From positions 186,001 through 250,000 of the forward strand of contig NZ_NOXW01000022.1 of the NCBI RefSeq assembly GCF_002251855.1: a stretch of 64,000 bases of DNA, given 5' to 3'. The notes below the pieces were generated by a model. That model saw only the letters and a program-made list of their open reading frames with translations. It was not told the DNA's origin and made no database searches. This document shows positions 26,330 to 36,433 of this stretch, in pieces (position 1 is the stretch's first letter; every line of letters starts with the position of its first letter). The translations under genes were made by a program, and so were the position numbers. Origin of the DNA: Rhodoferax sp. TH121 (GTDB taxonomy: Bacteria; Pseudomonadota; Gammaproteobacteria; Burkholderiales; Burkholderiaceae_C).

Positions 26330-27541
26330 TTAGCGCGGGTTGACCAGACGGTCGCCCACCCGCACGCTGTCGGTAATTTCCAGAATCAGCGCATAAGAGA
26401 CGCGGTCGAAGGTGCGGAAGACCATCAGCAGCCCGTTGCGTTCACTGGGGAGCTTCATGAGCGGCCGGGTGGGGTCGGTTTTATCCACAATACGCTGGCC
26501 ATCCTTCAGGATGGCAAGCACGTGGCCAGCTTCCATGCCGTCTTGGGTGCCTCGGTTGATGGCCACCACCTGGCTTTGGCCAGCATTGATCACGGCACTG
26601 CCGTAAACCGACACAATGCGGGCCTCCACTGTTTGGGAGGGCGCGTGGGGCGTATACGACGATAGTTCGCGGGCTGGCTCCGGCAGCATGCGATCTCCGA
26701 CCCGGATTTCTTCTTTGGCGGAGACGATATCGATGGTTGCAGGTACGACAGCACTTTCCAGCTGCCCTTTCTCACCTTGCACCTCTCCGGTGGTTTCGCT
26801 GCGCGTTAGCTGGGCTTTGCCTATGTACTGCGCTTCATAGCCCAAGATTTCCCCGGTTCCGGGGTCTTTGAGTGGGGTCGCGTTGCGGAACAGTCGGAAC
26901 AGTTGCAGCTTGGCTTGGTCGTCCAGCAGCGGAGCTCCGTTGGAGCCGCGCGCATAGGCCCGGTCGCCACGGGTGAGCAGCACGCGCTCTTCTTGGGTGG
27001 CCACGATGCGGGGCGCGGCCTGCAATTCAGCAGCGTCCACAATCAAAGGCTCCGCCAGAAATGCCTCGATGACGCGACTCTTCAGTGCGGGCAAGGCCAA
27101 ATCAGCCAGTGCTTCGTAGCGTGTGCGCGGTGTTACGCGGACGGTATCGGGCGCTGCACCGTCACCCCCGCCCGCCACACGCAAGGTGGCTTTGTCACCC
27201 AATCGTTCCAAGACCAGCACCTGACCAGGATAGATGCGATGGGGGTTCTTGATGTCATTGAGGTTCATGCCCCATAGCTCGGGCCAGCGCCAGGGGCTCT
27301 TGAGGAATAGCTTGGAGATGTCCCACAGGGTGTCACCACTTTTGACGGTGTAGCTGTCTGGAGCATTGGGGGCCAGCTCGCTCAGGGGCACGCCTTTTTG
27401 GGCGACTTCGTTGGCGGTTTGTTTCTGGGCGGCAGAGATTGGGAAGTTCTGCGCCCATGCGCCGGGGCCCGCCAAGGTGCCGGCCAGTACGGCCAAGGCG
27501 GCAAGCGCCACGCGGGATTTCGCCATCAGGTGTGTCGTCAT
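26330..27541 (-). CDS. Exported LysM-domain protein
   Basis: The 403-residue protein has a Sec signal (residues 1-31, ending GAWA) and one LysM domain at about 60-110 (SYTVKSGDTLWDISKLFL to PGQVLVLERL). A long C-terminal region of unknown function follows. LysM binds peptidoglycan, so it probably acts at the cell wall in the periplasm. The start at 27541 gives a clean signal; an ATG five codons later is also possible, and a further upstream frame has no signal character. It is divergent from def and upstream of dprA, the standard arrangement in this order. Confidence 0.88.
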   Translation of the reverse strand: MTTHLMAKSRVALAALAVLAGTLAGPGAWAQNFPISAAQKQTANEVAQKGVPLSELAPNAPDSYTVKSGDTLWDISKLFLKSPWRWPELWGMNLNDIKNPHRIYPGQVLVLERLGDKATLRVAGGGDGAAPDTVRVTPRTRYEALADLALPALKSRVIEAFLAEPLIVDAAELQAAPRIVATQEERVLLTRGDRAYARGSNGAPLLDDQAKLQLFRLFRNATPLKDPGTGEILGYEAQYIGKAQLTRSETTGEVQGEKGQLESAVVPATIDIVSAKEEIRVGDRMLPEPARELSSYTPHAPSQTVEARIVSVYGSAVINAGQSQVVAINRGTQDGMEAGHVLAILKDGQRIVDKTDPTRPLMKLPSERNGLLMVFRTFDRVSYALILEITDSVRVGDRLVNPR

Positions 27542-27682
27542 AGGGTGCGAATGGGTGAAAGAACTTGATAAGTTACGCGCGATTTTGCGCTCAAGCCCTT
27601 GATTCGGCAACGTTTTTGGCCTGTTGGCAGTGCAAGCAATCGTAAAAGTGGCGAAAATAGCCACATCTTTTAGGCAGTTCCC

Positions 27683-28192
27683 ATGGCTTTACTCCCGATT
27701 CTTTGTTACCCCGATCCCAAACTCCATACCGTGGCCAAACCCATTGCTGCGGTGGACGCACGCATTCAGCAGCTGGCTGCGGACATGCTGGAGACCATGT
27801 ATGACGCCAAAGGCATTGGCCTGGCAGCGACACAAATCAATGTTCACGAACGCCTGATCGTGATCGACGTGTCGGAAGAGAGGGACCAGCCCATGGTGCT
27901 GATCAACCCCGAGCTGGTCTGGACCAGCCCCACCACCCACCTGAATGAAGAGGGCTGCCTGTCGGTGCCTGGCATTTACGATGGTGTGACCCGCTTTGAT
28001 GCGGTGCGTGTAAAGGCACTGGACGAAAAAGGCCAGAGCCGCGAAATCGAGGCTGATGGTCTGTTGGCCGTCTGCATTCAGCACGAGATGGACCACCTGA
28101 TGGGCAAGGTGTTTGTCGAATACCTCTCGCCGCTCAAGCGCAACCGTATCAAGACCAAGATGATCAAGGCGCAACGCGAGGAATCGCGCTAA
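27683..28192 (+). CDS. def: Peptide deformylase
   Basis: Def removes the formyl group from the N-terminal Met of new proteins. The 169 residues carry all three motifs: [13 protein letters not shown] (metal-binding Cys) and QHEMDHLMG (two metal-binding His and the catalytic Glu). The fmt GTG start follows the stop codon with no gap, so the two are coupled. Confidence 0.97.
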   Translation: MALLPILCYPDPKLHTVAKPIAAVDARIQQLAADMLETMYDAKGIGLAATQINVHERLIVIDVSEERDQPMVLINPELVWTSPTTHLNEEGCLSVPGIYDGVTRFDAVRVKALDEKGQSREIEADGLLAVCIQHEMDHLMGKVFVEYLSPLKRNRIKTKMIKAQREESR

Positions 28193-29215
28193 GTGGTCGC
28201 CGCAGCCGGCCAGGCCGCGCGGCCACTGCGCGTCATCTTTGCCGGTACGCCGGAATTTGCCCGTGTGGCGCTGGAGCGCCTGCACGCGGCCGGCCACACC
28301 ATTGCCTTGGTGCTGAGCCAGCCCGACCGCCCCGCTGGGCGTGGCATGAAGCTGCAGGCCTCCGCTGTCAAACAGTTTGCGCTGGACCACGCCATTCCCG
28401 TGGCCCAACCGCGCAGCCTGCGCCTGGATGGAAAATTTCCCGAGGATGCCGCCGCAGCCCGCCAAGCCATTGCCGATGCGCAGGCCGATGTGATGGTGGT
28501 GGCTGCCTATGGCCTCATCTTGCCGCAATGGGTGCTCGATGACATGGTGGCCGGCGGCAAGTTGGGCTGCCTGAATATTCACGGTTCCTTGCTGCCCCGT
28601 TGGCGGGGCGCTGCGCCGATTCATCGCGCCATTGAAGTGGGCGATGCCGAGACGGGCGTCACCATCATGCAGATGGATGTGGGGCTGGATACCGGCGACA
28701 TGCTGCTCAAGCAGGCGCTGCCTATTCTGGACACTGATACCACGGCCACGCTGCATGACAAGGTGGCGGATTTGGGCGCCGCCATGGTGGTGCAGGCGCT
28801 GGACCTAGCTGCCCGGGGCGCCCTGCAGCCCGTGAAGCAGCCTGAAGCCGGCGTGACCTATGCCCACAAGATCGAGAAACACGAAGCGCCCATCGACTGG
28901 CGGCTGGACGCGGCCACCATCGTGCGCCGCGTGCGTGCTTTCAATCCTTTTCCCGGCGCCAGCGCGGTGCTGAATGGTGAAACCATCAAAGTCTGGGGAG
29001 CGCAGGTGGCACAAGGCACCCAAGCTGCTGATTTTGGTCAAATTTTGGCTGTAGCCCCGGAAGGTATTGCGGTGGCAGCTATGAATTCAATAGCAGTTTT
29101 AACCGAGCTGCAGCGCCCGGGTGGCAAGCGCTTGCCGGCCGCCGAATTTCTGCGGGGTTGCCCTTTACAAGTGGGCCAGCGTTTCGAACTGCCTGCGCCG
29201 CCCGAGGCGCCCTGA
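28193..29215 (+). CDS. fmt: Methionyl-tRNA formyltransferase
   Basis: Fmt formylates initiator Met-tRNA using 10-formyl-tetrahydrofolate. The 340-residue protein starts with GTG directly after the def stop. It shows IFAGTPEFA at the N-terminus, the catalytic [17 protein letters not shown] block and a C-terminal tRNA-binding domain from about residue 210. In that domain about 25 residues ([20 protein letters not shown]) are encoded by a reversed copy of the dispersed repeat, in frame. The azlC ATG overlaps the stop by one base. Confidence 0.96.
   Translation: MVAAAGQAARPLRVIFAGTPEFARVALERLHAAGHTIALVLSQPDRPAGRGMKLQASAVKQFALDHAIPVAQPRSLRLDGKFPEDAAAARQAIADAQADVMVVAAYGLILPQWVLDDMVAGGKLGCLNIHGSLLPRWRGAAPIHRAIEVGDAETGVTIMQMDVGLDTGDMLLKQALPILDTDTTATLHDKVADLGAAMVVQALDLAARGALQPVKQPEAGVTYAHKIEKHEAPIDWRLDAATIVRRVRAFNPFPGASAVLNGETIKVWGAQVAQGTQAADFGQILAVAPEGIAVAAMNSIAVLTELQRPGGKRLPAAEFLRGCPLQVGQRFELPAPPEAP
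29026..29103 (-). repeat. Dispersed repeat, copy inside fmt
   Basis: On the minus strand it reads GCTATTGAATTCATAGC (a GCTAT/ATAGC hairpin), then CGCAATA and GGGGCTACAGCC. It is translated in frame, in the antisense direction of the repeat, within the C-terminal domain of Fmt. Confidence 0.75.
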
Positions 29216-29979
29216 TGTTTTTTCTTCGCAGCAACTACACGCATCCCGAATTTCGCCGCGGCTTTCAGGACATGCTGGGTGTCTCGCCCGGCATTGCTGC
29301 CTGGGGGCTGATGACGGGTGTGGCCATGGTCAAGTCCGGCATGAGCACGGTGGAGGCGCTGTTCATGGCGCTCACCGTGTTTGCCGGCAGCTCCCAGCTG
29401 GCTGCCATTCCGCTGCTGATGGCGGGCGCTCCCGCCTGGGTGGTGCTGGTGACCGGCTTTTGCGTGAATCTGCGATTTGTCGTGTTCAGCGCGCACATGC
29501 GCCCCTATCTGATGCACTTGCCGCGCTGGCAGCGCTTGGTCACGGGTTACCTGTCGGCCGACCTGACCTATGTGCTCTTTGTTAAGCAGTTCGCCCACCC
29601 GGCCACCGACGATGTTGGTCGCAATGCGCAAATGGCCTACCTGGCTGGAAACGGCGGCATCAACTGGTTCAGCTGGACCAGCAGCAGTGTGCTGGGCGTG
29701 GTGCTGGCCAATTTTGTGCCCACGTCTTGGGGCTTGGGCTTTGCGGGCATTCTGGCGCTGGTGGGCATGATGGCCTCGCTGGCGACCAGCCGCCTGCGCT
29801 GGGTCTCGGCCGGTGTGGCTGGGGCGGCAGGCGTGGCGGCCTTTGCGCTGCCGCTCAAGCTCAACATCCTGGTGGCGATTGCCGTGGCGGTGGCCGTGTG
29901 CCTGTTGCTGGACAAGCGCCCCGATACCTCGCACCCGCTGCACCACCCAGCGCCGCAACCGCCCAAGGAGTCTGCATGA
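29215..29979 (+). CDS. azlC: AzlC family branched-chain amino acid exporter subunit
   Basis: AzlC and AzlD together export branched-chain amino acids or analogues. The 254-residue protein has about seven membrane segments and the family block FAGSSQLAAIPLL followed by VNLRFVVFSAHMRPYL. Its ATG at 29215 overlaps the fmt stop by one base, and its stop overlaps azlD by four. The substrate here is not known. Confidence 0.92.
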   Translation: MFFLRSNYTHPEFRRGFQDMLGVSPGIAAWGLMTGVAMVKSGMSTVEALFMALTVFAGSSQLAAIPLLMAGAPAWVVLVTGFCVNLRFVVFSAHMRPYLMHLPRWQRLVTGYLSADLTYVLFVKQFAHPATDDVGRNAQMAYLAGNGGINWFSWTSSSVLGVVLANFVPTSWGLGFAGILALVGMMASLATSRLRWVSAGVAGAAGVAAFALPLKLNILVAIAVAVAVCLLLDKRPDTSHPLHHPAPQPPKESA

Positions 29980-30344
29980 GCCTGGACAGTTTCTTTGTCG
30001 GTAGCACCGACGGCTGGACACTGCTGACCACGGCTGGCTTGGCTTGCGTGACCGTGATTGCACGCTCCTTTTTCTTCATCACCGACAAGGACTGGTCGCT
30101 GCCTGCCTGGGCCCAACGCGGCCTGCAGTACGCGCCGATTGCCGCCCTGTCGGCCGTTATCGTGCCCGAGATCGTCATGTCCCAAGGCCAGATCATTCAC
30201 ACGCTCAAGGACGCGCGGCTTTACGCCGTGGCAGCCGGGCTGGCCTTCTTTGTCTGGCGCCGGGGTGCCGGCCAGGCGGTGCTGGGCACCATTGCCTCGG
30301 GCATGGCAGTGTATCTGCCGCTGCATATCGGCTTGGGTTGGTAG
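29976..30344 (+). CDS. azlD: AzlD family branched-chain amino acid exporter subunit
   Basis: The 122-residue protein has four hydrophobic segments and the AzlD pattern (TVIARSFFF near residue 27, LQYAPIAALSAVIVPEI near 50). It is coupled to azlC by an ATGA overlap. The two proteins normally function as a pair in the inner membrane. The 175 bases that follow, up to pgk, hold no recognisable gene. Confidence 0.92.
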   Translation: MSLDSFFVGSTDGWTLLTTAGLACVTVIARSFFFITDKDWSLPAWAQRGLQYAPIAALSAVIVPEIVMSQGQIIHTLKDARLYAVAAGLAFFVWRRGAGQAVLGTIASGMAVYLPLHIGLGW

Positions 30345-30519
30345 GCCGTAAGTAGTTTGCTGAGACCGGAGCGCTTGGCCCATGTGCTTTGCTCCGTGTC
30401 TCCCGCCCGCTGCGCGGAGGACACGCCGCAAAAGGACTGCCCTCTCGCTGACGCTGGTACGTACCAAACCCGCAGCCCACACCCCTACAATTCGGGCAAA
30501 TTTTCAACAAGGCTGCTCC

Positions 30520-31713
30520 ATGAACGTCATCCGTTTTTCTGATTTGTGTGCCAACGGCAGCGTTGCCGGCAAGCGCGTCTTTATCCGTGCCGACCTGAAC
30601 GTGCCGCAAGACGACGCCGGCAACATCACCGAAGACACCCGTATCCGCGCCTCGGTGCCCGCCATCCAGATGGCGCTGGATGCAGGAGCTGCCGTCATGG
30701 TGACCAGCCACCTGGGCCGCCCCACCGAAGGCGATTTCAAGCCTGAAGATTCCTTGGCTCCCGTGGCCAAGCGCATGGGCGAACTTTTGGGGCGCGAGAT
30801 TCCCGTGGTGGCAAACTGGGTGGACGGCGTGCAGGTGCAGCCCGGCCAGCTGGTGATGCTGGAAAACTGCCGCGTCAACAAGGGAGAGAAGAAGAACAGC
30901 GAAGACCTGGCGCGCAAGCTGGCCGCACTGTGTGACATCTTTGTGCACGATGCCTTTGGCACCGCCCATCGTGCCGAGGGAACCACCTACGGCATCGCCC
31001 AGTTCGCTCCCGTGGCCTGCGCCGGCCCGCTGCTGGCGGCCGAAATCGACGCCATCACCAAGGCCCTGGCCAATCCCAAGCGTCCGTTGGCTGCCATCGT
31101 GGCCGGCTCCAAGGTGTCGACCAAGCTCACCATCCTCAAGAGCCTGTCAGCCAATGTGGATCAGCTCATCGTGGGTGGCGGCATTGCCAACACCTTCATG
31201 CTGGCCGCTGGCCTGAAGATCGGCAAGAGCTTGGCCGAACCCGACTTGCTGGCCGAAGCCAAGGCCGTGATCGACGCCATGAAGGCGCGCGGCGCCGAGG
31301 TACCGATCCCCACCGACGTGGTGGTGGCCAAGACTTTTGCTGCCGACGCACCCGCCACGGTGAAGAAGGCTACCGAAGTGGCGGACGATGACCTGATTTT
31401 GGACATTGGCCCAGAAACCGCCGCCAAGCTGGCTGCCCAGCTCAAGCAGGCTGGCACCATTGTCTGGAACGGCCCCGTGGGCGTGTTCGAATTCGCCGCC
31501 TTTGAGAACGGCACCAAAGTGATTGCGCAAGCGATTGCCGAGTCCAGCGCCTTCTCCATCGCTGGTGGTGGCGACACATTGGCCGCCATTGCCAAGTACG
31601 GCATCGAGAAGCAGGTGGGTTACATCAGCACCGGCGGCGGTGCCTTCCTGGAAGTGCTGGAAGGCAAGACCCTGCCCGCCTTTGAGATTCTGACGAAGCG
31701 CGCTGCAGCCTAA
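30520..31713 (+). CDS. pgk: Phosphoglycerate kinase
   Basis: Pgk makes ATP and 3-phosphoglycerate from 1,3-bisphosphoglycerate. The 397-residue protein contains [29 protein letters not shown] and the C-terminal GGGDTLAAI nucleotide-site motif. The ATG at 30520 begins MNVIRFSDL. Upstream frame to 30382 has no family match. A TACAAT at 30486-30491 may be a -10 element, although no good -35 is seen. Confidence 0.97.
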   Translation: MNVIRFSDLCANGSVAGKRVFIRADLNVPQDDAGNITEDTRIRASVPAIQMALDAGAAVMVTSHLGRPTEGDFKPEDSLAPVAKRMGELLGREIPVVANWVDGVQVQPGQLVMLENCRVNKGEKKNSEDLARKLAALCDIFVHDAFGTAHRAEGTTYGIAQFAPVACAGPLLAAEIDAITKALANPKRPLAAIVAGSKVSTKLTILKSLSANVDQLIVGGGIANTFMLAAGLKIGKSLAEPDLLAEAKAVIDAMKARGAEVPIPTDVVVAKTFAADAPATVKKATEVADDDLILDIGPETAAKLAAQLKQAGTIVWNGPVGVFEFAAFENGTKVIAQAIAESSAFSIAGGGDTLAAIAKYGIEKQVGYISTGGGAFLEVLEGKTLPAFEILTKRAAA

Positions 31714-31714
31714 T

Positions 31715-31780
31715 TTGCTATTGAATGTATAGCTGCTTGCGCACAAGCCGCAAGCATCGGAGGCATTTTCTGGTCATAAA
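31715..31780 (+). repeat. Dispersed repeat, copy after pgk
   Basis: GCTAT-N7-ATAGC (a perfect small hairpin) is followed by TGCTTGCGCA, beginning two bases after the pgk stop. Its right half supplies the left arm of the following terminator. Confidence 0.85.
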
Positions 31781-31799
31781 CCGGGGAATGCCTTTTTTT
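31761..31799 (+). terminator. Terminator after pgk
   Basis: AGGCATT (31761-31767) pairs with AATGCCT (31787-31793), with extra pairing in the loop (TGGT/ACC), and seven T follow. The left arm lies within the right end of the dispersed repeat. Confidence 0.75.
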
Positions 31800-31952
31800 G
31801 TGGCTGCTTCCGCCTGCCCGGGCTGTCGGCTTGCGGGGCCGCAGCAGTGCGCATTCAGGCTCGCCCATCCCCTGCGTATTCTTGTGCCTGCCATGTAACC
31901 AAGGTACAGACAAGCGTGTGAAAATAGGTAACTCACTCTAGGAGACAGTTTC

Positions 31953-33386
31953 ATGCCCCGTCGCGCCACCAAAATCGTTGCCACCCTCGGACCCGCTTCC
32001 AGCGACCCCGCTTTGCTGGAGCAAATGATCCGAGCCGGCGTCAATGTGGTGCGGCTGAACTTCAGCCACGGCAAGGCCCAAGACCACATTGACCGCGCCC
32101 GCCTGGTGCGCGAAGCTGCCCAACGCGCCGGCCGCGAAGTGGCCATCATGGCCGACCTGCAGGGCCCCAAGATTCGTGTTGGCAAATTTGCAGATGGCAA
32201 AGTCTTCCTGGAGCCCGGTCAAAAATTCATTCTGGATGCTGCCCGCACGGAACTCGGCGACATCGACGCCGTGGGCCTGGATTACAAGTCCCTGCCCAAT
32301 GAGGTGAAGGCCGGCGATGTGCTGCTGCTCAACGACGGTTTGATCGTGATCACCGTGGATGCGGTGAAAGGCGAACAGGTGCACACCACCGTCAAGCTGG
32401 GCGGCGAGCTGTCCAACAACAAGGGCATCAACAAGCAGGGCGGCGGTCTGACTGCTCCCGCGCTCACCGGCAAGGACATGGAAGACATTCGCACCGCGAT
32501 GAGCTTCCAGGCCGACTACGTGGCCGTGAGCTTCCCCAAGAACGCCACCGACATGGAAATGGCGCGCCAGTTGTGCAATGTGGCGGCCGCCGAGTTCAAC
32601 CACAAGCCCGGCCTGATTGCCAAGATCGAACGCGCTGAAGCTATCCCCAAGCTGGAAGAAATTCTGCTTGCCTCCGACGGCATCATGGTTGCCCGTGGTG
32701 ACTTGGCCGTGGAAGTCGGTAACGCTGCGGTTCCCGCGCTGCAAAAGCGCATGATCAAGCTGGCCCGCGAGAACGACAAGGTCGTGATCACCGCCACCCA
32801 GATGATGGAATCCATGATCACCAACCCCGTGCCTACGCGTGCGGAAGTAAGTGATGTGGCCAACGCGGTGCTGGATGGAACCGACGCCGTGATGTTGTCG
32901 GCCGAAACCGCCGCCGGCAAGTACCCCCTGGAGACCGTGGTTGAGATGGCCAAGATCTGTGTTGCCGCAGAAAGCAGCGAGCACGTCAAGCTCGATGCGG
33001 ATTTCACGGGCAAGACTTTCACCCGTATTGACCAGTCCATCGCCATGGGCGCCTTGTTCACGGCCCACCATTTGGGTGCCAAGGCCATCGTGGCCATGAC
33101 CGACAGTGGCAGCACCGCGCTGTGGATGAGCCGCCACCTGATCCATGTGCCTATTTATGCGCTCACGCCCAAGATCAGCACCCAGCGCAAGATGACGCTG
33201 TACCGCAATGTGCGCCCGCTGCTCATGGGTACCAGTGCCGACCGCGACACCGCGCTGATGGACGCCGAGAAGCACCTGAAGTCCCGCAGCATTGTGCAAA
33301 AGGGCGACATCTATGCCATCACCTGCGGCGAGCCCATGGGCGCACCCGGTGGTACCAATATGCTGAAAATCTGCGCGGTGAGTTAA
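31953..33386 (+). CDS. pyk: Pyruvate kinase
   Basis: Pyk converts phosphoenolpyruvate and ADP to pyruvate and ATP. The 477 residues include TKIVATLGPAS at the start, RLNFSHG, the active-site IAKIERAEA with MVARGDLAVE, and ATQMMESM. A strong AGGAGA site precedes the ATG. The protein is full length. The roughly 170 bases upstream after the pgk terminator hold no gene but contain GTAACC and GGTAAC half-sites also seen before fba. Confidence 0.97.
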   Translation: MPRRATKIVATLGPASSDPALLEQMIRAGVNVVRLNFSHGKAQDHIDRARLVREAAQRAGREVAIMADLQGPKIRVGKFADGKVFLEPGQKFILDAARTELGDIDAVGLDYKSLPNEVKAGDVLLLNDGLIVITVDAVKGEQVHTTVKLGGELSNNKGINKQGGGLTAPALTGKDMEDIRTAMSFQADYVAVSFPKNATDMEMARQLCNVAAAEFNHKPGLIAKIERAEAIPKLEEILLASDGIMVARGDLAVEVGNAAVPALQKRMIKLARENDKVVITATQMMESMITNPVPTRAEVSDVANAVLDGTDAVMLSAETAAGKYPLETVVEMAKICVAAESSEHVKLDADFTGKTFTRIDQSIAMGALFTAHHLGAKAIVAMTDSGSTALWMSRHLIHVPIYALTPKISTQRKMTLYRNVRPLLMGTSADRDTALMDAEKHLKSRSIVQKGDIYAITCGEPMGAPGGTNMLKICAVS

Positions 33387-33428
33387 ATCTCCAGGCCTGC
33401 CCACCGCGTGGGGCTGGCGATAGACACA

Positions 33429-33451
33429 AGGGGCCGCAGGGCCCCTTTTTT
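33429..33451 (+). terminator. Terminator after pyk
   Basis: The stem AGGGGCC / GGCCCCT with a GCAG loop is followed by six T. It has nearly the same sequence as the terminator at 2440-2462. Confidence 0.88.
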
Positions 33452-33494
33452 GCGGACTTTCACGGGTTAACCCTGAAGGTTAGAATCCGGCAAC

Positions 33495-33522
33495 GGTAAA
33501 AAGTTACCAAGCGGTTACCAAG
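33495..33522 (+). promoter_or_regulatory. Candidate regulatory site upstream of fba
   Basis: GGTAA-N4-TTACC (33495-33508) overlaps a direct repeat of GTTACCAAG (33503-33511 and 33514-33522). The two copies are 11 bases apart, one helical turn. A TAGAAT lies just upstream at 33481-33486 as a possible -10 element, which would place the site around or just after the transcription start. No binding protein can be named. Confidence 0.4.
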
Positions 33523-33560
33523 AGCCGCTGCTGCGAGTTTTTAACTTCCTGGGGATATCC

Positions 33561-34640
33561 ATGGCACTCGTCTCGATGCGTGAGCTTCTTGATCACGCGG
33601 CAACGCACAACTACGCGATTCCCGCGTTCAACGTCAACAACCTAGAGCAGGTCCAGGCCATCATGGAGGCGGCCAAAGAAGTGGGCGCCCCTGTGATCAT
33701 GCAGGCCAGCGCCGGTGCACGCAAATACGCCGGGGAGCACTTCCTCAAGCACCTGATCCAGGCTGCTGTGGAGAGTTATCCCACCATTCCGGTGGTGATG
33801 CACCAGGACCATGGCCAGAGCCCCGCGGTCTGCCAGGGCGCGATCGACCTGGGCTTCAGCTCCGTCATGATGGACGGCAGCCTGGAGGCTGACGGCAAGA
33901 CGATTGCCAGTTACGAGTACAACGTCGATGTGACACGCAAGGTGGTGGACCTGGCCCACAAGCTGGGGGTGACGGTGGAAGGCGAACTGGGCTGCCTGGG
34001 CTCGCTGGAAACCATGAAGGGCGACAAGGAAGACGGCCACGGCACCGATGCCACCATGACCCGCGAACAGCTGCTGACGGACCCCGAGCAAGCGGCTGAC
34101 TTCGTCAAACGCACCCAGCTCGACGCGCTGGCGATTGCCATCGGCACCAGCCACGGCGCCTACAAGTTCACCCGCAAGCCCACGGGCGACATCTTGGCGA
34201 TCGACCGCATCAAGGAAATCCACGCCCGCATCCCCAACACCCACCTGGTGATGCATGGCTCCAGCGCAGTGCCGCAAGAATTGCTGGCCGCCATCAACCA
34301 GTACGGCGGCAAGATGCCCCAGACCTGGGGTGTGCCGGTGGAAGAGGTGCAGCGCGCCATTCCCTTCGGCGTGCGCAAGGTCAACATCGACACCGATATC
34401 CGCATGGCCATGACCGCGGCGGTCCGCAAGTTCATGTTCGAGAACCCCGAGAAGTTTGATGCCCGCGAATGGCTCAAACCCGCCCGCGAAGCCGCCAAGC
34501 AGCTCTGCAAACAGCGCTACATCGAATTCGGCTGTGAAGGTCGCGCTGCCAGTATCAAGGGCCATAGCCTGCAGGTGGTGGCCGCTCAGTACGCTCGCGG
34601 AGAGTTGGCCCAGGTGGTGCAGGATCTGGCCGTCGCCTGA
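33561..34640 (+). CDS. fba: Fructose-bisphosphate aldolase, class II
   Basis: The enzyme cleaves fructose 1,6-bisphosphate in glycolysis and forms it in gluconeogenesis. The 359-residue zinc-dependent protein has [15 protein letters not shown] (zinc His and catalytic Asp), [16 protein letters not shown] and HGSSAVP. Its length fits the class IIB form of betaproteobacteria. It follows pgk and pyk in one direction but with terminators between, so each gene probably has its own promoter. Confidence 0.97.
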   Translation: MALVSMRELLDHAATHNYAIPAFNVNNLEQVQAIMEAAKEVGAPVIMQASAGARKYAGEHFLKHLIQAAVESYPTIPVVMHQDHGQSPAVCQGAIDLGFSSVMMDGSLEADGKTIASYEYNVDVTRKVVDLAHKLGVTVEGELGCLGSLETMKGDKEDGHGTDATMTREQLLTDPEQAADFVKRTQLDALAIAIGTSHGAYKFTRKPTGDILAIDRIKEIHARIPNTHLVMHGSSAVPQELLAAINQYGGKMPQTWGVPVEEVQRAIPFGVRKVNIDTDIRMAMTAAVRKFMFENPEKFDAREWLKPAREAAKQLCKQRYIEFGCEGRAASIKGHSLQVVAAQYARGELAQVVQDLAVA

Positions 34641-34650
34641 AGACGCCCCC

Positions 34651-34669
34651 CGCACCGCAGGGCGGTGCG
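34651..34669 (+). other. Stem-loop after fba
   Basis: CGCACCGC / GCGGTGCG with a 3-base loop lies ten bases after the fba stop and has no T tract. It may stabilise the mRNA end; the real terminator follows at 34685. Confidence 0.45.
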
Positions 34670-34684
34670 AACTTGCGATAATCC

Positions 34685-34722
34685 AAGGCTTCGCCTTCCA
34701 TTCCGGGGGGCGAGGCCTTTTT
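34685..34722 (+). terminator. Terminator between fba and purC
   Basis: AAGGCTTCGCC pairs with GGCGAGGCCTT (one G-T pair) around a loop of about 13 bases and runs into five T. It ends 15 bases before the purC ATG. Confidence 0.7.
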
Positions 34723-34737
34723 AATTAGCTGGATGCC

Positions 34738-35643
34738 ATGACTTCTGCCTTGCACACCTCCGCCCTGTCCCTTCCCCTGCTTGCCCGCGGCAAGGTGCGC
34801 GACAACTACGCGGTGGGCGAGGACCGCATCCTGATGGTAGCTAGCGACCGCCTGTCTGCGTTTGACGTGATCATGGGCGAGCCGATTCCCGGCAAGGGCG
34901 TGCTGCTGACGAAGATGGCCCTGTTCTGGTTTGAGAAGCTGGGCAAGAACGGCGCCAACATCTGCCCCAACCACCTGACCGGCGACGCGCCCGAAAGCGT
35001 GGTGCTGCCGTCCGAAGTGGCGCAGGTCACCGGCCGCTCCATGCTGGTCAAGCGCCTCAAGCCCATCCCGGTCGAGGCCGTGGTGCGTGGCTATCTGGCC
35101 GGCAGCGGCTGGAAGGAATACCAGGAGAACGGCGCCGTGTGTGGCGTGCCGCTGCCCGCGGGTTTGCAAAACGCCAGCAAACTGCCCGAGCCCATCTACA
35201 CCCCCGCCGCCAAGGCCGCCGTGGGCGACCATGACGAGAACATCACCTTCGAGAAAACCGTGGAGATGATTGGCCTGGACCTCGCCACCCGCATCCGCGA
35301 CATCAGCATCCAGATCTACAAGACCGCCGCCGCGTTTGCGCTGACCAAGGGCATCATCATCGCCGATACCAAGTTCGAATTTGGCCTGGACAAGGACGGC
35401 ACCTTGGTGCTGATGGATGAGGTGTTGACCCCTGACTCCAGCCGCTACTGGCCGCAGGAAAGCTACCAGGTCGGCACCAACCCGCCCAGCTACGACAAGC
35501 AGTTTGTGCGCGACTGGCTCGAAGCCGCCCTGGTGGACGGCAAGCCCTGGGACAAGACGCCGCCCGCACCACGCGTGCCGCGCGAGGTGATCGAGAAAAC
35601 CGCCGCCAAATACCAGGAAGCCCTGACGCGCCTGACGGCCTGA
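34738..35643 (+). CDS. purC: Phosphoribosylaminoimidazole-succinocarboxamide synthase
   Basis: PurC (SAICAR synthetase) joins aspartate to CAIR in purine synthesis. The 301-residue protein has the N-terminal [20 protein letters not shown] block and [20 protein letters not shown] and the C-terminal DTKFEFGLD and [14 protein letters not shown] match the active site. The size is that of the longer proteobacterial/fungal form. purE and purK lie 2.7 kb downstream. Confidence 0.96.
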   Translation: MTSALHTSALSLPLLARGKVRDNYAVGEDRILMVASDRLSAFDVIMGEPIPGKGVLLTKMALFWFEKLGKNGANICPNHLTGDAPESVVLPSEVAQVTGRSMLVKRLKPIPVEAVVRGYLAGSGWKEYQENGAVCGVPLPAGLQNASKLPEPIYTPAAKAAVGDHDENITFEKTVEMIGLDLATRIRDISIQIYKTAAAFALTKGIIIADTKFEFGLDKDGTLVLMDEVLTPDSSRYWPQESYQVGTNPPSYDKQFVRDWLEAALVDGKPWDKTPPAPRVPREVIEKTAAKYQEALTRLTA

Positions 35644-35649
35644 TTCAGA

Positions 35650-35708
35650 GAGTTTTGAGGCGTTAGCCCCCGTCGTTATTGCGCAAGCAGCTATCGTTTT
35701 TGTAGCAT
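35650..35708 (-). repeat. Dispersed repeat, copy after purC (reversed)
   Basis: Read on the minus strand: GCTAC-N7-GATAGC, TGCTTGCGCAATA, then GGGGGCTAACGCC. It lies between purC and the PfpI-family gene, beginning seven bases after the purC stop. Confidence 0.8.
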
Positions 35709-35799
35709 TTGCGTCGTGTCGGGTGTAACAACCCGGTACCACCACGCACAGCGCGTGGCGCCCAACAATCGGTTTCCCATTTACAACGAGGAGACTGAC

Positions 35800-36381
35800 A
35801 TGGCGGGCAAGAAAATCCTGATGATTTGCGGTGACTACTGCGAAGACTACGAAACCATGGTGCCCTTCCAGGCGCTGCTGGCGGTGGGCCACACGGTGCA
35901 CGCCGTGTGCCCCGACAAAAAGGCGGGCGACCACATCAAGACCGCCATCCACGACTTTGAGGGCGCGCAGACCTACAGCGAAAAGCCCGGCCACAACTTC
36001 AACTTGAATGCCACCTTTGCAGAGGTGCAGGCCAGCAGCTACGACGCGCTGGTGATTCCTGGTGGCCGCGGCCCTGAGTACCTGCGCACCTACCCCGCCG
36101 TGGTGGCCGCGGTGAAGCACTTTTTTGATGCCAACAAACCCGTGGCCGCGGTGTGCCACGGCGCACAGCTGCTGGCTGGAGCCGGCGTGCTCAAGGGCCG
36201 TACCTGTTCGGCCTACCCGGCGTGCCGGGTGGAGGTGGAAATCGCCGGCGGCACCTACGCCGACATTGCCATCGATGCGGCGTACACCGATGGCAATTTG
36301 GTCAGCGCCCCCGCCTGGCCCGCGCATCCGGCCTGGATCGGGCAGTTCCTGGTGCTGCTGGGTACGCGTATTTCCCATTGA
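35800..36381 (+). CDS. DJ-1/PfpI family protein
   Basis: The 193-residue protein belongs to the glutamine-amidotransferase-like DJ-1/PfpI family of proteases, glyoxalases and stress chaperones. The nucleophile elbow [10 protein letters not shown] places the catalytic Cys at about residue 118, and [12 protein letters not shown] is a second family block. CGDYCEDYE near the N-terminus carries the conserved acidic residue beside the Cys. The start at 35800 has a strong CGAGGAGA site. Its closest biochemical activity cannot be told. A ribbon-helix-helix gene follows after 52 bases with a near-identical ribosome site. Confidence 0.88.
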   Translation: MAGKKILMICGDYCEDYETMVPFQALLAVGHTVHAVCPDKKAGDHIKTAIHDFEGAQTYSEKPGHNFNLNATFAEVQASSYDALVIPGGRGPEYLRTYPAVVAAVKHFFDANKPVAAVCHGAQLLAGAGVLKGRTCSAYPACRVEVEIAGGTYADIAIDAAYTDGNLVSAPAWPAHPAWIGQFLVLLGTRISH

Positions 36382-36433
36382 CGCCCCGGGGGCCGGCTCG
36401 CACCATGCGGGGCAGCCCACCGAGGAGACAGCC

